Below, in pieces: positions 15,807 to 23,920 of a stretch of DNA of 47,101 bases. The notes below the pieces were generated by a model, which was given only the letters and a program-made list of their open reading frames with translations, was not told where the DNA came from and did no database searches. A program made the translations under genes and the position numbers. Origin of the DNA: a virus; the IMG/VR virus record IMGVR_UViG_3300006108_000021, positions 1 through 47,101 of that record; one strand, written 5' to 3'. Position 1 is the first letter of the stretch. Every line of letters starts with the position of its first letter.

Positions 15807-16981
15807 ACGGGGCCTATGATCTTGGTGCCAGTGAGACGAGCTTCAGGGGTGTCGGATGAAACGTAATCGGTTGTTGAGTAGGTGTCAGCCGTCACAAACG
15901 AGGAGCTAGAGAGTGGAGTTGCACTGATCAGCTGGAATGGTGGGAAGATGTCCACGAGGGCTGAGGAGTCAGCGTAAAGCTCAGGAATGGTTGTCACAAT
16001 CGACTGAGCGTAGAACCCATCAGCGAGGATCTGTGCGTCAACATAGAAGTTCAGATAGCGATCGGTGTTGTCATGCGGAGATGCTGATAGAAGGAATCGC
16101 GCGTCAGCCAGATCACCAAGGGTTCCCGGCATCAGCTCGGTGGTGCTTGTAGAGTTTACTATCGCCGTGAGGAGCAGCTGAGAAGCCGTTGAAAGGCTGG
16201 CAAGCGAGGTGCAGGAATAGATCCACCACTTCTTGTTGCCTGGCTGAACGGACTTAAGAAGGCCCGTCGTTTGATCGTACTCATCGACCCAACGAACGTT
16301 ACCCCATGCGCCTGAGTTTGTGGTGACAAGGAATGAATAGTTGGCGACGAATGAAAGCGAGACAAGCTGGGTTGGAGCCACGCTAAACACGGACACCTCA
16401 ACGATGGATCCAGCGGCAAGCGCGGTGTTGAACGTGATCGTGTTAGGAACGATGGCATAGTCGTTAGCACCGGTTCCGGCTTGACGCGCTACGCCATTAA
16501 CCAGAACTAGGACTCGACCCTCATCGATCGCCGCTTGGTCGAACCGTAGGTTCTTTCCGTTAGCATCTTTTCCCGAAATAATCTGCGTTGACGTCTGCAG
16601 ATTGTACACGTACTCCGTGAATGGGGTGTCCGCAGATAGACGCTGCTTGAACGAGACGTTGACGGTCGGATTTGCAAGAGCTTCGGCCTCAGTAAGGAAC
16701 ATCGCGAGAGTGACAACCCCCGAAGCAGAACATGTTAGAGACACTAGGCTTTCGGCTGGGGTTACTGGGGTGTAGGTCGGCTTCTTACCACGCGCGTACC
16801 AATCTGTCAGCCCTGAAACCGGTGCGACTGTCTCGGGGATGAGCGTTTCACCGATCTTGTAGAGCGAACCGCTACAGCCCTTCGTGATGATGCACTGGTT
16901 TGGCAGAGCACGGACGTTGTCCTGTGCGATGTCCTTAGTGCGACGGCAGACTGAGCATTGGTACGTGATGTAGGTTGTCAT
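15803..16981 (-). CDS. Putative virion protein with N-terminal zinc ribbon
   Basis: 392 residues. The N-terminus carries a zinc-ribbon-like set of Cys at positions 9, 12, 30 and 36 (CSVCRRTK, then QCIITKGCSG). The rest is Ser/Thr/Ala-rich, with beta segments and many aromatic residues in short strands, the composition of phage fibre, neck or baseplate proteins. A segment around 135-205 resembles a small Ig-like or coat-type module (LVLVNGVARQAGTGANDYAI, seen in many phage structural proteins). The gene follows its neighbour directly (TAAATG). Virion role is inferred; a metal ribbon on such a protein is uncommon. Confidence 0.7.
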   Translation of the reverse strand: MTTYITYQCSVCRRTKDIAQDNVRALPNQCIITKGCSGSLYKIGETLIPETVAPVSGLTDWYARGKKPTYTPVTPAESLVSLTCSASGVVTLAMFLTEAEALANPTVNVSFKQRLSADTPFTEYVYNLQTSTQIISGKDANGKNLRFDQAAIDEGRVLVLVNGVARQAGTGANDYAIVPNTITFNTALAAGSIVEVSVFSVAPTQLVSLSFVANYSFLVTTNSGAWGNVRWVDEYDQTTGLLKSVQPGNKKWWIYSCTSLASLSTASQLLLTAIVNSTSTTELMPGTLGDLADARFLLSASPHDNTDRYLNFYVDAQILADGFYAQSIVTTIPELYADSSALVDIFPPFQLISATPLSSSSFVTADTYSTTDYVSSDTPEARLTGTKIIGPV

Positions 16982-17221
16982 TTAGTTCTTTTTGACCCGA
17001 TAACTGCGAAGCACGGTGCCCACGTCATTGCACGTGAAGGCCTCTCCGTTCCTGTAGTTAGCGACCGCGGCACACTTACCGTCAGATGACATCGTCACCA
17101 TAGGAAGCTGAAGGTACTCGCTAACTCTGATATTTATGATGATCAGAGCACCCGCGATTATGCCTATCAGCAACGCCATAATGAAGAGCTGAAAGTTAGA
17201 GACCTGGTAGTAACGGTTCAT
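16982..17221 (-). CDS. Single-pass membrane protein, unknown function
   Basis: 79 residues from the ATG at 17221, which has AAGGAAG upstream; a longer frame to 17269 lacks a site. One hydrophobic helix lies at about residues 9-32 (FQLFIMALLIGIIAGALIII). The C-terminal part would be periplasmic and has two Cys (CAAV and FTCND) that could form a disulfide. The ATG overlaps the stop of the upstream 63-aa gene (ATGA). Function unknown; lysis-control and superinfection-exclusion proteins can look like this. Confidence 0.75.
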   Translation of the reverse strand: MNRYYQVSNFQLFIMALLIGIIAGALIIINIRVSEYLQLPMVTMSSDGKCAAVANYRNGEAFTCNDVGTVLRSYRVKKN

Positions 17222-17409
17222 GTGTCTTCCTTTGGTTGGACTATGAAGAGCATGGATGGATCCACCCACTTCTTCCAGTCAAACGAGGTATCAACCGGGG
17301 TTATCTCTACGAGCAGCAGCTTTCTGCTGCGGGCTCCGGTTCCTACCTCTCTAGTGGCTTCGCGGCCCGTCTTTCGGACCTCTGTGCCTTCAAAAACAAA
17401 CGTGCCCAT
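17218..17409 (-). CDS. Short basic protein, unknown function
   Basis: 63 residues, Lys/Arg-rich at the N-terminus (TEVRKTGREATREV), ending in WKKWVDPSMLFIVQPKEDT. Its start overlaps the DexA-like stop (TAATG) and its stop overlaps the next start (ATGA). These two overlaps are the main reason to accept it as a real gene. No family recognised. Confidence 0.65.
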   Translation of the reverse strand: MGTFVFEGTEVRKTGREATREVGTGARSRKLLLVEITPVDTSFDWKKWVDPSMLFIVQPKEDT

Positions 17410-18038
17410 TATTCCCCCAGGGCGATCTTCATCATCTGACGAATAGCTGCTGCCGAGCCGAGGGTCATGCGAGCATCGTCAAGAGCGTTGTGAGCTCCAC
17501 GAGCGTCATACCCGATCTTCTCAAACAGAAGGTCCGACTTGTAGAGACCCAGGGTTACGAAGCCGATGGGCGACGTGTCAAGCACGACGTGGTGCAGCTG
17601 GATTTGCGCGAAGTCTGGATTTTCACGCTCGACAGAGAACTCGAACTCGACCGTGTTAAGCAGCTGGTTGGTGAAGCGGCGATCGAACTCGGCGTTGTGG
17701 CCCATGAACATCACCTTGCTGTCCGGCCCGAAGTACTTGAGGATCAGCTCAAGCAGTGCGGTAGCAGCTTCTTCTTGGGTAACGCCGTGCTCTTCAAGAT
17801 ACTCACGGCTCTTGCCGTGAATGCGTTCAGCTTCCTCGGACCAGCCCCACTTGGGATCGTACTTGATCTCCACGTAGAGCTCTTCGATCGCGGTGAAGTT
17901 CTCTGTCTCGAAGATGATTGCGCCAAAGGTCAGACCTTGGAAGTCCTTCGAGCTGTCTCCGCCCCAAGTCGCACCACTGGTTTCCCAGTCAATGCACAGG
18001 CCATACTTTTGCGGTTGTTGGTAGGGCTTCTTTGCCAT
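17409..18038 (-). CDS. dexA: DnaQ-like 3'-5' exonuclease, T4 DexA-like
   Basis: 209 residues (T4 DexA is 227). It has the three exonuclease motifs of the DEDDh class: D17-W-E19 (LCIDWETSG), FMGHNAEFDRRF, and HNALDDARMT with the catalytic His and Asp. T4 DexA degrades single-stranded DNA 3'-5' and can substitute for part of polymerase proofreading. GAGGAA precedes the ATG at 18038. It is followed by overlapping small genes and preceded by a P-loop kinase gene (9-base gap). Confidence 0.85.
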   Translation of the reverse strand: MAKKPYQQPQKYGLCIDWETSGATWGGDSSKDFQGLTFGAIIFETENFTAIEELYVEIKYDPKWGWSEEAERIHGKSREYLEEHGVTQEEAATALLELILKYFGPDSKVMFMGHNAEFDRRFTNQLLNTVEFEFSVERENPDFAQIQLHHVVLDTSPIGFVTLGLYKSDLLFEKIGYDARGAHNALDDARMTLGSAAAIRQMMKIALGE

Positions 18039-18047
18039 GTGTTCCTC

Positions 18048-18641
18048 TTAGGCTTTGAGTTCGGTACGCCACTGCATGATACGTACCGCTTCTGCGATCC
18101 GATCATCCTTACTGACGGTGTTGATTGGCATGGTGGGGATCATCGTGTCCCAGGTGAAGGCATCGATTGCCCTCTCGACCTGCTTACGACTTGCGAGGTC
18201 GGCACGGTTGGGTTCTTCGACGAAGGGAATGTTCTCGTGCGGCTTTACCACAACAAACAGATCGTAGCGCTTACACGCTTCACGAAGACGATCCTTGTAC
18301 GCGACGGCCTTTGGATTGAAGACTGGGTTGATGCCTAGACGGAAGCACCAGGTTTCGGTGTAGGCCCAAAGATCAGCAGGAGTTCTCTCTACGAGAGTAA
18401 CATCCTGTGATTGTTCAATCGAAGCATCCCTGACAATCAGGGCATCGAGGATGGCGTTCTGGAGAGCCCACATGTTCTCTTCGCTTTCCTCAACCCGCTT
18501 GAGAGTGTCCCACCCAAGCTGGGCTTGAGCAGACCTAGAGAGCTGAGCCTCAGCAACAGAGAACCCGGCATCCTTGACGCCATTCATGATGGTCGTCTTG
18601 CCGGTGCCGTGAGTTCCAGAAAGTCCTACGATGTAGCGCAT
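18048..18641 (-). CDS. P-loop nucleotide kinase-like ATPase (AAA_28/NadR type)
   Basis: 197 residues. Walker A GTHGTGKTT at 9-17, a Walker-B-like hydrophobic strand with Glu (DVTLVERTPADLWAY) near residue 85, and an Arg-rich lid region (ASRKQVERAI). This matches the AAA_28 group of nucleotide or nucleoside kinases related to the ribosylnicotinamide-kinase domain of NadR. The substrate is unknown; a role in phage nucleotide or NAD metabolism is the usual guess. Its ATG overlaps the stop of the upstream gene (TAATG), with AAGGA upstream. Confidence 0.78.
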   Translation of the reverse strand: MRYIVGLSGTHGTGKTTIMNGVKDAGFSVAEAQLSRSAQAQLGWDTLKRVEESEENMWALQNAILDALIVRDASIEQSQDVTLVERTPADLWAYTETWCFRLGINPVFNPKAVAYKDRLREACKRYDLFVVVKPHENIPFVEEPNRADLASRKQVERAIDAFTWDTMIPTMPINTVSKDDRIAEAVRIMQWRTELKA

Positions 18642-19165
18642 TACATATCCTTGCAGGGAAGTCCCGTGACGTCGGGATAAACTTGGGGATATTTGTCTGC
18701 TTCAATATCCCCAATGAAGAAGGTGTTGTTCTGCTTCATAAAGTAGAACTGGATGTTCTTCTTCTCAATGAAGTGCCAGCCCGTGAACACCTTGTCGTCA
18801 GATCCGGTATCAGGCCAATGGATTAAGTAGCCGTCACGCTCCGCGTCAATGCAGATTTTGGTTGCGTGCGGGTGGCCTCGAACCATGGCGTCCATCGCTT
18901 GGACATCGGATGGTGCCGGCTCATCAGATGCGGGAGCAGGAGTTGCCGCAGAAGCTGTCTCTCGGCCTTCTGCACCCGGTGCTTGCTGTGTTTGCTGCAC
19001 ATCGACTTTGGCTGCTGCCTTAGCAGCATCTGACTTTGACGTGCATGCGGCTAAAGCGATGGTGAGTCCTAGGACAGCAGCAATAATGGCACCGAACCCT
19101 ACCCACTCCTTGGCGGTCCAAGGCGGACCGTTCAGGTATACCGGATCATCCATTTTTTCTGGCAT
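18641..19165 (-). CDS. Membrane-anchored exported protein, possible lipobox
   Basis: 174 residues from the ATG at 19165; a TTG two codons earlier is less likely. After about 22 polar residues comes a hydrophobic helix (VGFGAIIAAVLGLTIALAAC) ending in LAAC, which resembles a lipobox but sits far from the N-terminus, so either a signal anchor or an atypical lipoprotein. A Lys/Ala- then Pro/Ala/Glu-rich linker leads to a periplasmic domain of about 80 residues with two Cys. No ribosome site is obvious. Unknown function; it lies beside another exported protein. Confidence 0.68.
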   Translation of the reverse strand: MPEKMDDPVYLNGPPWTAKEWVGFGAIIAAVLGLTIALAACTSKSDAAKAAAKVDVQQTQQAPGAEGRETASAATPAPASDEPAPSDVQAMDAMVRGHPHATKICIDAERDGYLIHWPDTGSDDKVFTGWHFIEKKNIQFYFMKQNNTFFIGDIEADKYPQVYPDVTGLPCKDM

Positions 19166-19167
19166 GG

Positions 19168-19491
19168 TCAATAGTTCGGATAGAGCAGGTAGCGATCACA
19201 GCCGCAGCGGTAATCGTACGTGAGCTGGTAGTGGTAACCGTACGGAGGAGGCGGAAGCTGAGGACGCTCATACTCGTACGGATAAACCGGCTGAGGACGA
19301 GTGGCTTCATAGACGCCATATCCGAGAATCCCACCGACGATCACGCCCGGAAGGAAATACCGACGGTCATCGTGATCACGATATTCGCGGTGATATTCGC
19401 GGTGCTCACCACGGTCATGATCACGAGGATCAGCCATTGCTGGAGCGGCGAGTGAAACAGCGGCAAGAGCCGCAACAACAAACTTCTTCAT
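19168..19491 (-). CDS. Secreted His/Arg/Tyr-rich protein
   Basis: 107 residues with a classical signal peptide (MKKFVVAALAAVSLAAPAMA, cut after AMA). The mature protein begins with an Arg/His/Asp/Tyr-rich stretch (residues 21-44), followed by a Gly-zipper-like helix (LPGVIVGGILGYGVYEA) and a Pro/Tyr-rich end with a CGC motif. It resembles small periplasmic host proteins of the RcnB/glycine-zipper kind rather than known phage proteins. AAGGAG lies six bases before the ATG. Possibly acquired from a host; could bind metal or the outer membrane. Function unknown. Confidence 0.75.
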   Translation of the reverse strand: MKKFVVAALAAVSLAAPAMADPRDHDRGEHREYHREYRDHDDRRYFLPGVIVGGILGYGVYEATRPQPVYPYEYERPQLPPPPYGYHYQLTYDYRCGCDRYLLYPNY

Positions 19492-19501
19492 GTGCTTCTC
19501 C

Positions 19502-20023
19502 TTACGAGGCCAGCCGGGAGCTCTTCAACAGATGCACCAGCGGGTAATGTTGATCTTGTGGATGGTAGACCCTGTACCCGGTGAGAACACCGGTATTTGG
19601 ATCAGTCTGCTCCCAAGCGTAGCGAGGTTGTCCATCGCCAGCTGCTCGGGTTTCTTCTGGAGAAAACTTGGCGTTAAAGATGTACGCGGGGACAACGACA
19701 CCAACGCAGGTCTTGAGCCCCTTGAGGGAGACTTCGTCCTCATAGAAGGCAACCCACGGGAAGTCAACCGCCGCAACGATGGCCTCTTCAGCAGCATCGA
19801 TACCGGCTGCAGGACCACCGTTCAGAGTGATGAACGTCTTGTGAAGGTTGGCCCAGTTCTGAACGAGGCTGCGCTGGTACTCATCATACCGCAGCGGGCT
19901 CGTCACCAGGTATTTCATCACGAGGTCTACCGCGCAGTGACCCGTCTGAATGCCCTGTTGGATCGAGGACAGATAGAAGTTCACAAAGCAGTAGAAGCGC
20001 AGTTCTTGATCGAGGTCTTCCAT
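19502..20023 (-). CDS. Unknown protein with weak peptidyl-tRNA hydrolase 2-like pattern
   Basis: 173 residues from the ATG at 20023, which has GAAGG upstream. The earlier in-frame ATG at 20044 would coincide with the predicted transcription start of the promoter at 20052-20080 and lacks a site. Segments such as IQQGIQTGHCAVDLVMKYL and WANLHKTFITLNGG recall the PTH2 fold (helix after strand 1, HKTxxxL strand), but the usual Lys near the N-terminus is not evident. First gene of its early transcript, followed by the secreted His/Arg-rich protein gene. Confidence 0.7.
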   Translation of the reverse strand: MEDLDQELRFYCFVNFYLSSIQQGIQTGHCAVDLVMKYLVTSPLRYDEYQRSLVQNWANLHKTFITLNGGPAAGIDAAEEAIVAAVDFPWVAFYEDEVSLKGLKTCVGVVVPAYIFNAKFSPEETRAAGDGQPRYAWEQTDPNTGVLTGYRVYHPQDQHYPLVHLLKSSRLAS

Positions 20024-20051
20024 AGTGCCTTCACAGTTATCCATTTGGTTG

Positions 20052-20080
20052 ATTATACACCGCTTCTCAGCAGATGTAAA
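20052..20080 (-). promoter_or_regulatory. Early sigma70-type promoter (TTTACA-17-TATAAT)
   Basis: Minus strand: TTTACA at 20075-20080, 17 bases, perfect TATAAT at 20052-20057. It starts the transcript of the genes from 20023 down to at least 18641, and its position argues for the downstream start codon of the first gene. Confidence 0.83.
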
Positions 20081-20083
20081 CGA

Positions 20084-21436
20084 TTATGTGCGTCCGATCA
20101 GCATGAACCGCTTGTATTGCGGAAAGGCGCGGGTTCCCTCGTAGAGCACCTCAGAGAGGTTCAAAAGCCTCTTTAGCTCCACCGCAGAGTCGACCGTAGA
20201 AACATGGCCTTCCCCTTCTTCGTAGTCGTTGTTCTGCACAACCACGATCTTTCCAGCAGGCAGCTTCTTGCGCCAGCTAGGAATGTTGGGGATATGCTCT
20301 GACGAGGTGTTGATGATGACATCGTACTCGTTGTAGTTGACCTCATACATGTCCTCGCACTTCGTCAAAAAGTCGTAGTCATAGTTGAACTTTTCAGCGA
20401 TGCGGTTAGCACGAGCGTCTAGATCAATGCTGGTAACAGAAAATGGCAGCTCAAAACAGTTCATCAGAAGAGCGAGAGTGCCAATCCACCCGCCAAGAAT
20501 AGCAATGCGAAGTTTGCCTTCAGCCTCTGGACCGATTTTGCCGTGAACCATCAGCTTATTGAGTTCCTCGATGAGCCACATCTTGCTCAACATCTGTCCA
20601 TCAGACATTGCATCTCTGAGCTCGGTGATGGGAAGATGTTCAATCACAAACGGGTCATATAGAGCGCCCGCGATCCTCGAGGTAAAGAAAAGTTCACTGC
20701 GCATTGGGTTATCCTTTTTAGGAGAAGGATCGATATCGAGATCGATTGATGGGTAGCTCTCATGGAAGAGGCTAAGCTGCAAGTCATGATCGTTGATAAA
20801 CATCAGATCAGACGTAGTTTTGCGGCGCTTGGCTTCTGCAATCCCAGCTCTAGCACCGCCCGCTACAAACTCTCTGAACTCTGCCTTCTTAAGCGGATCA
20901 ATCCACCCCTGCAAACGATCCTTTGCTTCCTCACGGATGGATTCAGGAAGAGTCTCATCGTGCTGGGTTCGGTAAAGCTTCACGCTTTCTCTAAAGGCGC
21001 CTCGATAGGCTCTGAAAGGATCAGAGTTAAAGCGGGTGATGCCAGCGATTTCAGGAATAACTTTGATGTCCTTCGTCAGGGTCGTCGTAAAGTCCAGCTG
21101 GGTCTTTACGTCCTTAAAGAACTTCTTGCTAAAGAGCTTGATGCCGCCGTAACCATAGTCCGCGCCTGTTGCAGGGTTGTAGGAGTGCCAAACATGAACG
21201 TAGTTGGCCTCATGGATGGTCGGCTTGTAGTCAAAGTTGAACGTGTCAAAGACTTCCGTATCACCATCAACGACGTAGAAGAAAGTTGTGTTCGCTTTCT
21301 TTGCGGCCTCGATGTGGGCGTTCGCAATGCCCTTGACTCCGTGAACCCGCTTTGCGTGTGGGAATCGGGTCTTTAGGTCTTTCCAGTTTGCGGATGCGTT
21401 GGGTTCGTCATATGAGATAAAGATGATGTCAAGCAT
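20084..21436 (-). CDS. Glycosyltransferase-like domain fused to SAM methyltransferase-like domain
   Basis: 450 residues. Residues 1-about 240 are homologous to the 322-aa protein at 31648-32616: SYDEP near the start, a VKG(I/F)xxAH helix, D57-G-D59 (DxD-type), YGYGGIKLFSKKF and a DPFRAYRGAFRESVKL stretch. The DxD and layout suggest a GT-A-like nucleotide-sugar enzyme. Residues 308-450 look like a class I SAM methyltransferase: LRIAILGGWIGTLALLM as motif I, acidic SIDLD at 337-341, and a later NEYDVIINTSSEHI strand. A two-step sugar-transfer and methylation enzyme is a reasonable guess; the substrate is unknown. It is followed by an early promoter and preceded by a GTG-start gene whose stop abuts its ATG. 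Confidence 0.75.
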   Translation of the reverse strand: MLDIIFISYDEPNASANWKDLKTRFPHAKRVHGVKGIANAHIEAAKKANTTFFYVVDGDTEVFDTFNFDYKPTIHEANYVHVWHSYNPATGADYGYGGIKLFSKKFFKDVKTQLDFTTTLTKDIKVIPEIAGITRFNSDPFRAYRGAFRESVKLYRTQHDETLPESIREEAKDRLQGWIDPLKKAEFREFVAGGARAGIAEAKRRKTTSDLMFINDHDLQLSLFHESYPSIDLDIDPSPKKDNPMRSELFFTSRIAGALYDPFVIEHLPITELRDAMSDGQMLSKMWLIEELNKLMVHGKIGPEAEGKLRIAILGGWIGTLALLMNCFELPFSVTSIDLDARANRIAEKFNYDYDFLTKCEDMYEVNYNEYDVIINTSSEHIPNIPSWRKKLPAGKIVVVQNNDYEEGEGHVSTVDSAVELKRLLNLSEVLYEGTRAFPQYKRFMLIGRT

Positions 21437-21742
21437 TTACAGGAAGAGCTCCTCGAGCTTGTAGACCACCCCATCGTGGACGAGAGACGGTCGCGTTCGA
21501 ATGTAAACGCGGAGCGGGGTGCGCTTGTGCTTTGTCAGGATGACATCACAGAACGTCAGGTCATTAGACAGCTCGAGACGCTCAACAGCAACTCCCGCGG
21601 TCTCGAAGGAGAGGTTGATCGTCTCAAGAATGGTTTCTTCTGTCTGCGGGGTGTCGCTCGCAATGGTCTCGTTAAAGCTCTGAATGGCTTTGAAACCGTC
21701 GGGGACTTTGCAGGTAAAGAGGGTTTGATACTTAAATTCCAC
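21437..21742 (-). CDS. Small unknown protein, GTG start
   Basis: 101 residues from a GTG at 21742 with AGGA seven bases upstream. Mixed alpha-beta sequence ending HDGVVYKLEELFL; no family recognised. Its stop directly precedes the ATG of the fusion enzyme at 20084-21436. A near-late promoter CATAAATA lies 26 bases upstream. It is separated from the DraRnl-type ligase gene by an inserted GIY-YIG endonuclease gene on the other strand. Confidence 0.7.
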   Translation of the reverse strand: MEFKYQTLFTCKVPDGFKAIQSFNETIASDTPQTEETILETINLSFETAGVAVERLELSNDLTFCDVILTKHKRTPLRVYIRTRPSLVHDGVVYKLEELFL

Positions 21743-21767
21743 GAAGCAATCCTATCTCTAGTCGAGA

Positions 21768-21775
21768 TATTTATG
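21768..21775 (-). promoter_or_regulatory. Late-type promoter, one mismatch
   Basis: Minus-strand CATAAATA in the gap between the GTG-start gene and the GIY-YIG gene; a usable late element for the genes at 21437-21742 and 20084-21436. Confidence 0.5.
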
Positions 21776-21792
21776 CTCTCTCCAATCTTCCC

Positions 21793-21800
21793 AATAAATA
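21793..21800 (+). promoter_or_regulatory. Late-type promoter for GIY-YIG gene, one mismatch
   Basis: Plus-strand AATAAATA, 15 bases before the endonuclease ATG at 21815, leaving only a few bases of leader. Confidence 0.4.
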
Positions 21801-21814
21801 AAAACAGGTTACTA

Positions 21815-22600
21815 ATGCAAACTATGATACACTACGTCTACAAAACAAGAATTAACGGAACTTCCCTCTACTATATAGGTAAGAGAAGTACCGCTTTGCC
21901 TTTAGATGAAGATCATTATACTGGATCAGGCACGCTTCTACACGATTATCCAAAATCTATTCGCTCTAAGGAGATCCTCAGAGTATGCGAATCAGAACAA
22001 GAAGCATATGAACTTGAAAAATCACTAGTTGGTGATCTATGGAAAACTGATCCAAATTGCCTTAATCAAAAACCTGGTGGGAAAGGTGCTCCTTCGGGTA
22101 TAGATCACCATTGGTTTGGAAAACCATCAGCATATAATTGCCGCGGAGATAAGCATCATGCGTTTGGGAAAAAGAGAACACCTGAGGAGCGAGAAAAAAT
22201 AAAGCAAGGTCTTCTACAAAGACCAGAATCAATCTATCTTAGGGGAGAAAATCATCCAGGTTTTGGCAAACAGCGATCAGAAGAAACAAAGAAAAAGCTT
22301 TCAGACAAAATGCGTGGGAAAATCATGCTCCCATTTTCTGATCAGCAAAAGAAAAATATGAGTTTAGCAGCCACAGGTAAATCTAAATCTATAGAACATA
22401 GAAAGAATCTATCACATGCCCTACGAAACCGAAGTGATGAAGAGAGAAGGGCTACGCTAGAAAAGAGAAGGAAGACCATTAAGTTTTATCTCGATGGTCT
22501 TCCCTTTGCATCATACAACCAAGCCGCAGAGCATTTTTCTATAACAACACATGAAGTAAAGAAAAGACTTAATCTTTTTCTTTCTCCAAAAATTTGTTAG
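21815..22600 (+). CDS. GIY-YIG homing endonuclease with NUMOD3 repeats
   Basis: 261 residues from the ATG at 21815 (an ATG three codons later is equally possible). The frame stays open farther upstream, but that part is antisense to another gene. HYVYKTRINGTSLYYIGKRS is the GIY-YIG core, with a Glu-rich helix near residue 65 (EQEAYELEKSL). The middle carries NUMOD3-type repeats (GDKHHAFGKKRTPEERE, GENHPGFGKQRSEETKK). The C-terminus (FYLDGLPFASYNQAAEHF) looks like a NUMOD1-type helix-turn-helix. A/T-rich against its neighbours. Its last 32 bases overlap the end of the RNA ligase gene tail-to-tail. Confidence 0.87.
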   Translation: MQTMIHYVYKTRINGTSLYYIGKRSTALPLDEDHYTGSGTLLHDYPKSIRSKEILRVCESEQEAYELEKSLVGDLWKTDPNCLNQKPGGKGAPSGIDHHWFGKPSAYNCRGDKHHAFGKKRTPEEREKIKQGLLQRPESIYLRGENHPGFGKQRSEETKKKLSDKMRGKIMLPFSDQQKKNMSLAATGKSKSIEHRKNLSHALRNRSDEERRATLEKRRKTIKFYLDGLPFASYNQAAEHFSITTHEVKKRLNLFLSPKIC

Positions 22601-23711
22601 AAATTGCCTTGAAGCTGAACTTTCCGTCTTCACGCTTGAACACAACACCCTCACGAACAGGGTGTGTCAGGCTTGGGCCTTCAGCGAAGGCAAGCAGCTC
22701 ATCAACGTTGGTGATGCCGAGCTCACGAAGGCTGACGTCTGCATGGAGAATAGGAACGTGGTTGACCGCACCCAGAAGCTTGGTCATTAGTTCCATCCGC
22801 TCCGCTGGGGTGAGGTACTTGCCAGTGTCGAGGTTCTGTGCATCGAAGATGAACAGTTGGTGGCCCTTGATGGCCTCACGGTTTCCCTGGATGCCTTCAC
22901 CCATCAGCTCGCCTTGAATAGCAATGTTGCCGATGAGCGGCAGATGAGTGCCAAGGCGAGCCTCTTCGAAGGTTTTCACCAGCGTGTTGTCCGCGTTCTC
23001 ATCGCCGAGCTTCAGCTCGAGGTTGCGGCTGCAAACGCCGATGTCGCCATCACGGAAGTATGCTGTGAAGCTCGTGCCGTCCAGCTTCACGGTGACCTCG
23101 TAGCGAGCGTCAACATCTGAGAAGATGTCCTCGACCAGGTTCTGACAGCGCTCCTGATCTGTCTTACGAATGAAGCTTGGGAACAGTCCACGAACCTTAC
23201 CAGCGAGAGATGCGGGAAGAGCAGGCTCCCACTTCTTAATACCGAGGAGCGCGGCGAGATCAACCTGATCAAGTCGCTCTTGGACCTCAGGGTCAAACAC
23301 GACTGCGCGATGCATTTCGACCATCACATCCAGTCCATGGATTGCCTTCATGTCCTTGACAACATCAGGATCAACAAGCAGGTTGACACCAACGCTCTGA
23401 AGGATTTCAGGGAACGCATCAAGGCGCAGCGCCAGACCCTGGCTGATTTGACCGCGGAGACGGATCGTGCGAAGCTTATGACCTCTTTGACCCTCGAACT
23501 CGCGAACACCAGACTTCATCAGGAAGGCATAGCGAGGATCCGACTCAGGCAGGAAGCTGTCGATCTCAAAGTAGACGCAAGGATCGCCAGCGGCGAACTC
23601 GTTCTTCTTGACGACCAGCTTCCAGCCATCTACGGTCGCTACCTCAATGGCGTCTGCACCCTCGATAGGGTTAACTGCCGCTACGCGGCGAACTGTTACC
23701 AACTTTCTCAT
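22569..23711 (-). CDS. RNA ligase, DraRnl (Rnl5) type with N-terminal OB fold
   Basis: 380 residues. An N-terminal OB-like domain (about 1-100, with VDGWKLVVKKNEFAAGDPCVYFEID) precedes a nucleotidyltransferase domain: motif I K209-L-D-G212 (VKLDGTS), motif III-like GNIAIQGELMGEGIQGN, motif IV REGVVFKRE and motif V FKAISNKFLEK. This order, OB first, is that of the Deinococcus radiodurans Rnl family, which seals nicked RNA or RNA-DNA junctions. The C-terminal codons overlap the GIY-YIG gene. The ATG at 23711 overlaps the stop of the upstream gene (ATGA). Confidence 0.88.
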   Translation of the reverse strand: MRKLVTVRRVAAVNPIEGADAIEVATVDGWKLVVKKNEFAAGDPCVYFEIDSFLPESDPRYAFLMKSGVREFEGQRGHKLRTIRLRGQISQGLALRLDAFPEILQSVGVNLLVDPDVVKDMKAIHGLDVMVEMHRAVVFDPEVQERLDQVDLAALLGIKKWEPALPASLAGKVRGLFPSFIRKTDQERCQNLVEDIFSDVDARYEVTVKLDGTSFTAYFRDGDIGVCSRNLELKLGDENADNTLVKTFEEARLGTHLPLIGNIAIQGELMGEGIQGNREAIKGHQLFIFDAQNLDTGKYLTPAERMELMTKLLGAVNHVPILHADVSLRELGITNVDELLAFAEGPSLTHPVREGVVFKREDGKFSFKAISNKFLEKEKD

Positions 23712-23920
23712 TCATCGTTCTCCAGATTGGCGTGCTTTAGAATGCGCTTCATGACCGCTTCTTCAGTGCACGCAATAATTATTCCCTGGCGGATCAGATC
23801 GTTTAGACCACCAATCTTCATTTCTCCGGGAGGAGTGCCAGGCGGATTGTCCATTGGGATTTTCTGCAGGACCTCGCAGACCTCTTCACGGGTGATGGGA
23901 TACTGCCGTATGTTTCGCAT
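23708..23920 (-). CDS. Small unknown protein
   Basis: 70 residues. EEVCEVLQKIP, a Pro/Gly-rich turn (NPPGTPPGEMK), then a helix with CTEEAVMKRILKHA. GGAGA precedes the ATG at 23920; its stop overlaps the RNA ligase start (ATGA) and its start follows the upstream stop (TGAATG). Unknown function; possibly works with the ligase. Confidence 0.7.
   Translation of the reverse strand: MRNIRQYPITREEVCEVLQKIPMDNPPGTPPGEMKIGGLNDLIRQGIIIACTEEAVMKRILKHANLENDE

Noticed and set aside
17146-17160. Late promoter-like CATAAATA inside 16982-17221
   Set aside because: Lies within coding sequence of the membrane protein with no gene start at a suitable distance.
17490-18338. 282-aa plus-strand frame across the DexA and kinase genes
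   Set aside because: Antisense to two conserved enzymes and the gap between them; no ribosome site.
21476-21814. N-terminal extension of the GIY-YIG protein
   Set aside because: The frame is open, but it is antisense to the gene at 21437-21742. The GIY-YIG core begins only after the ATG at 21815.
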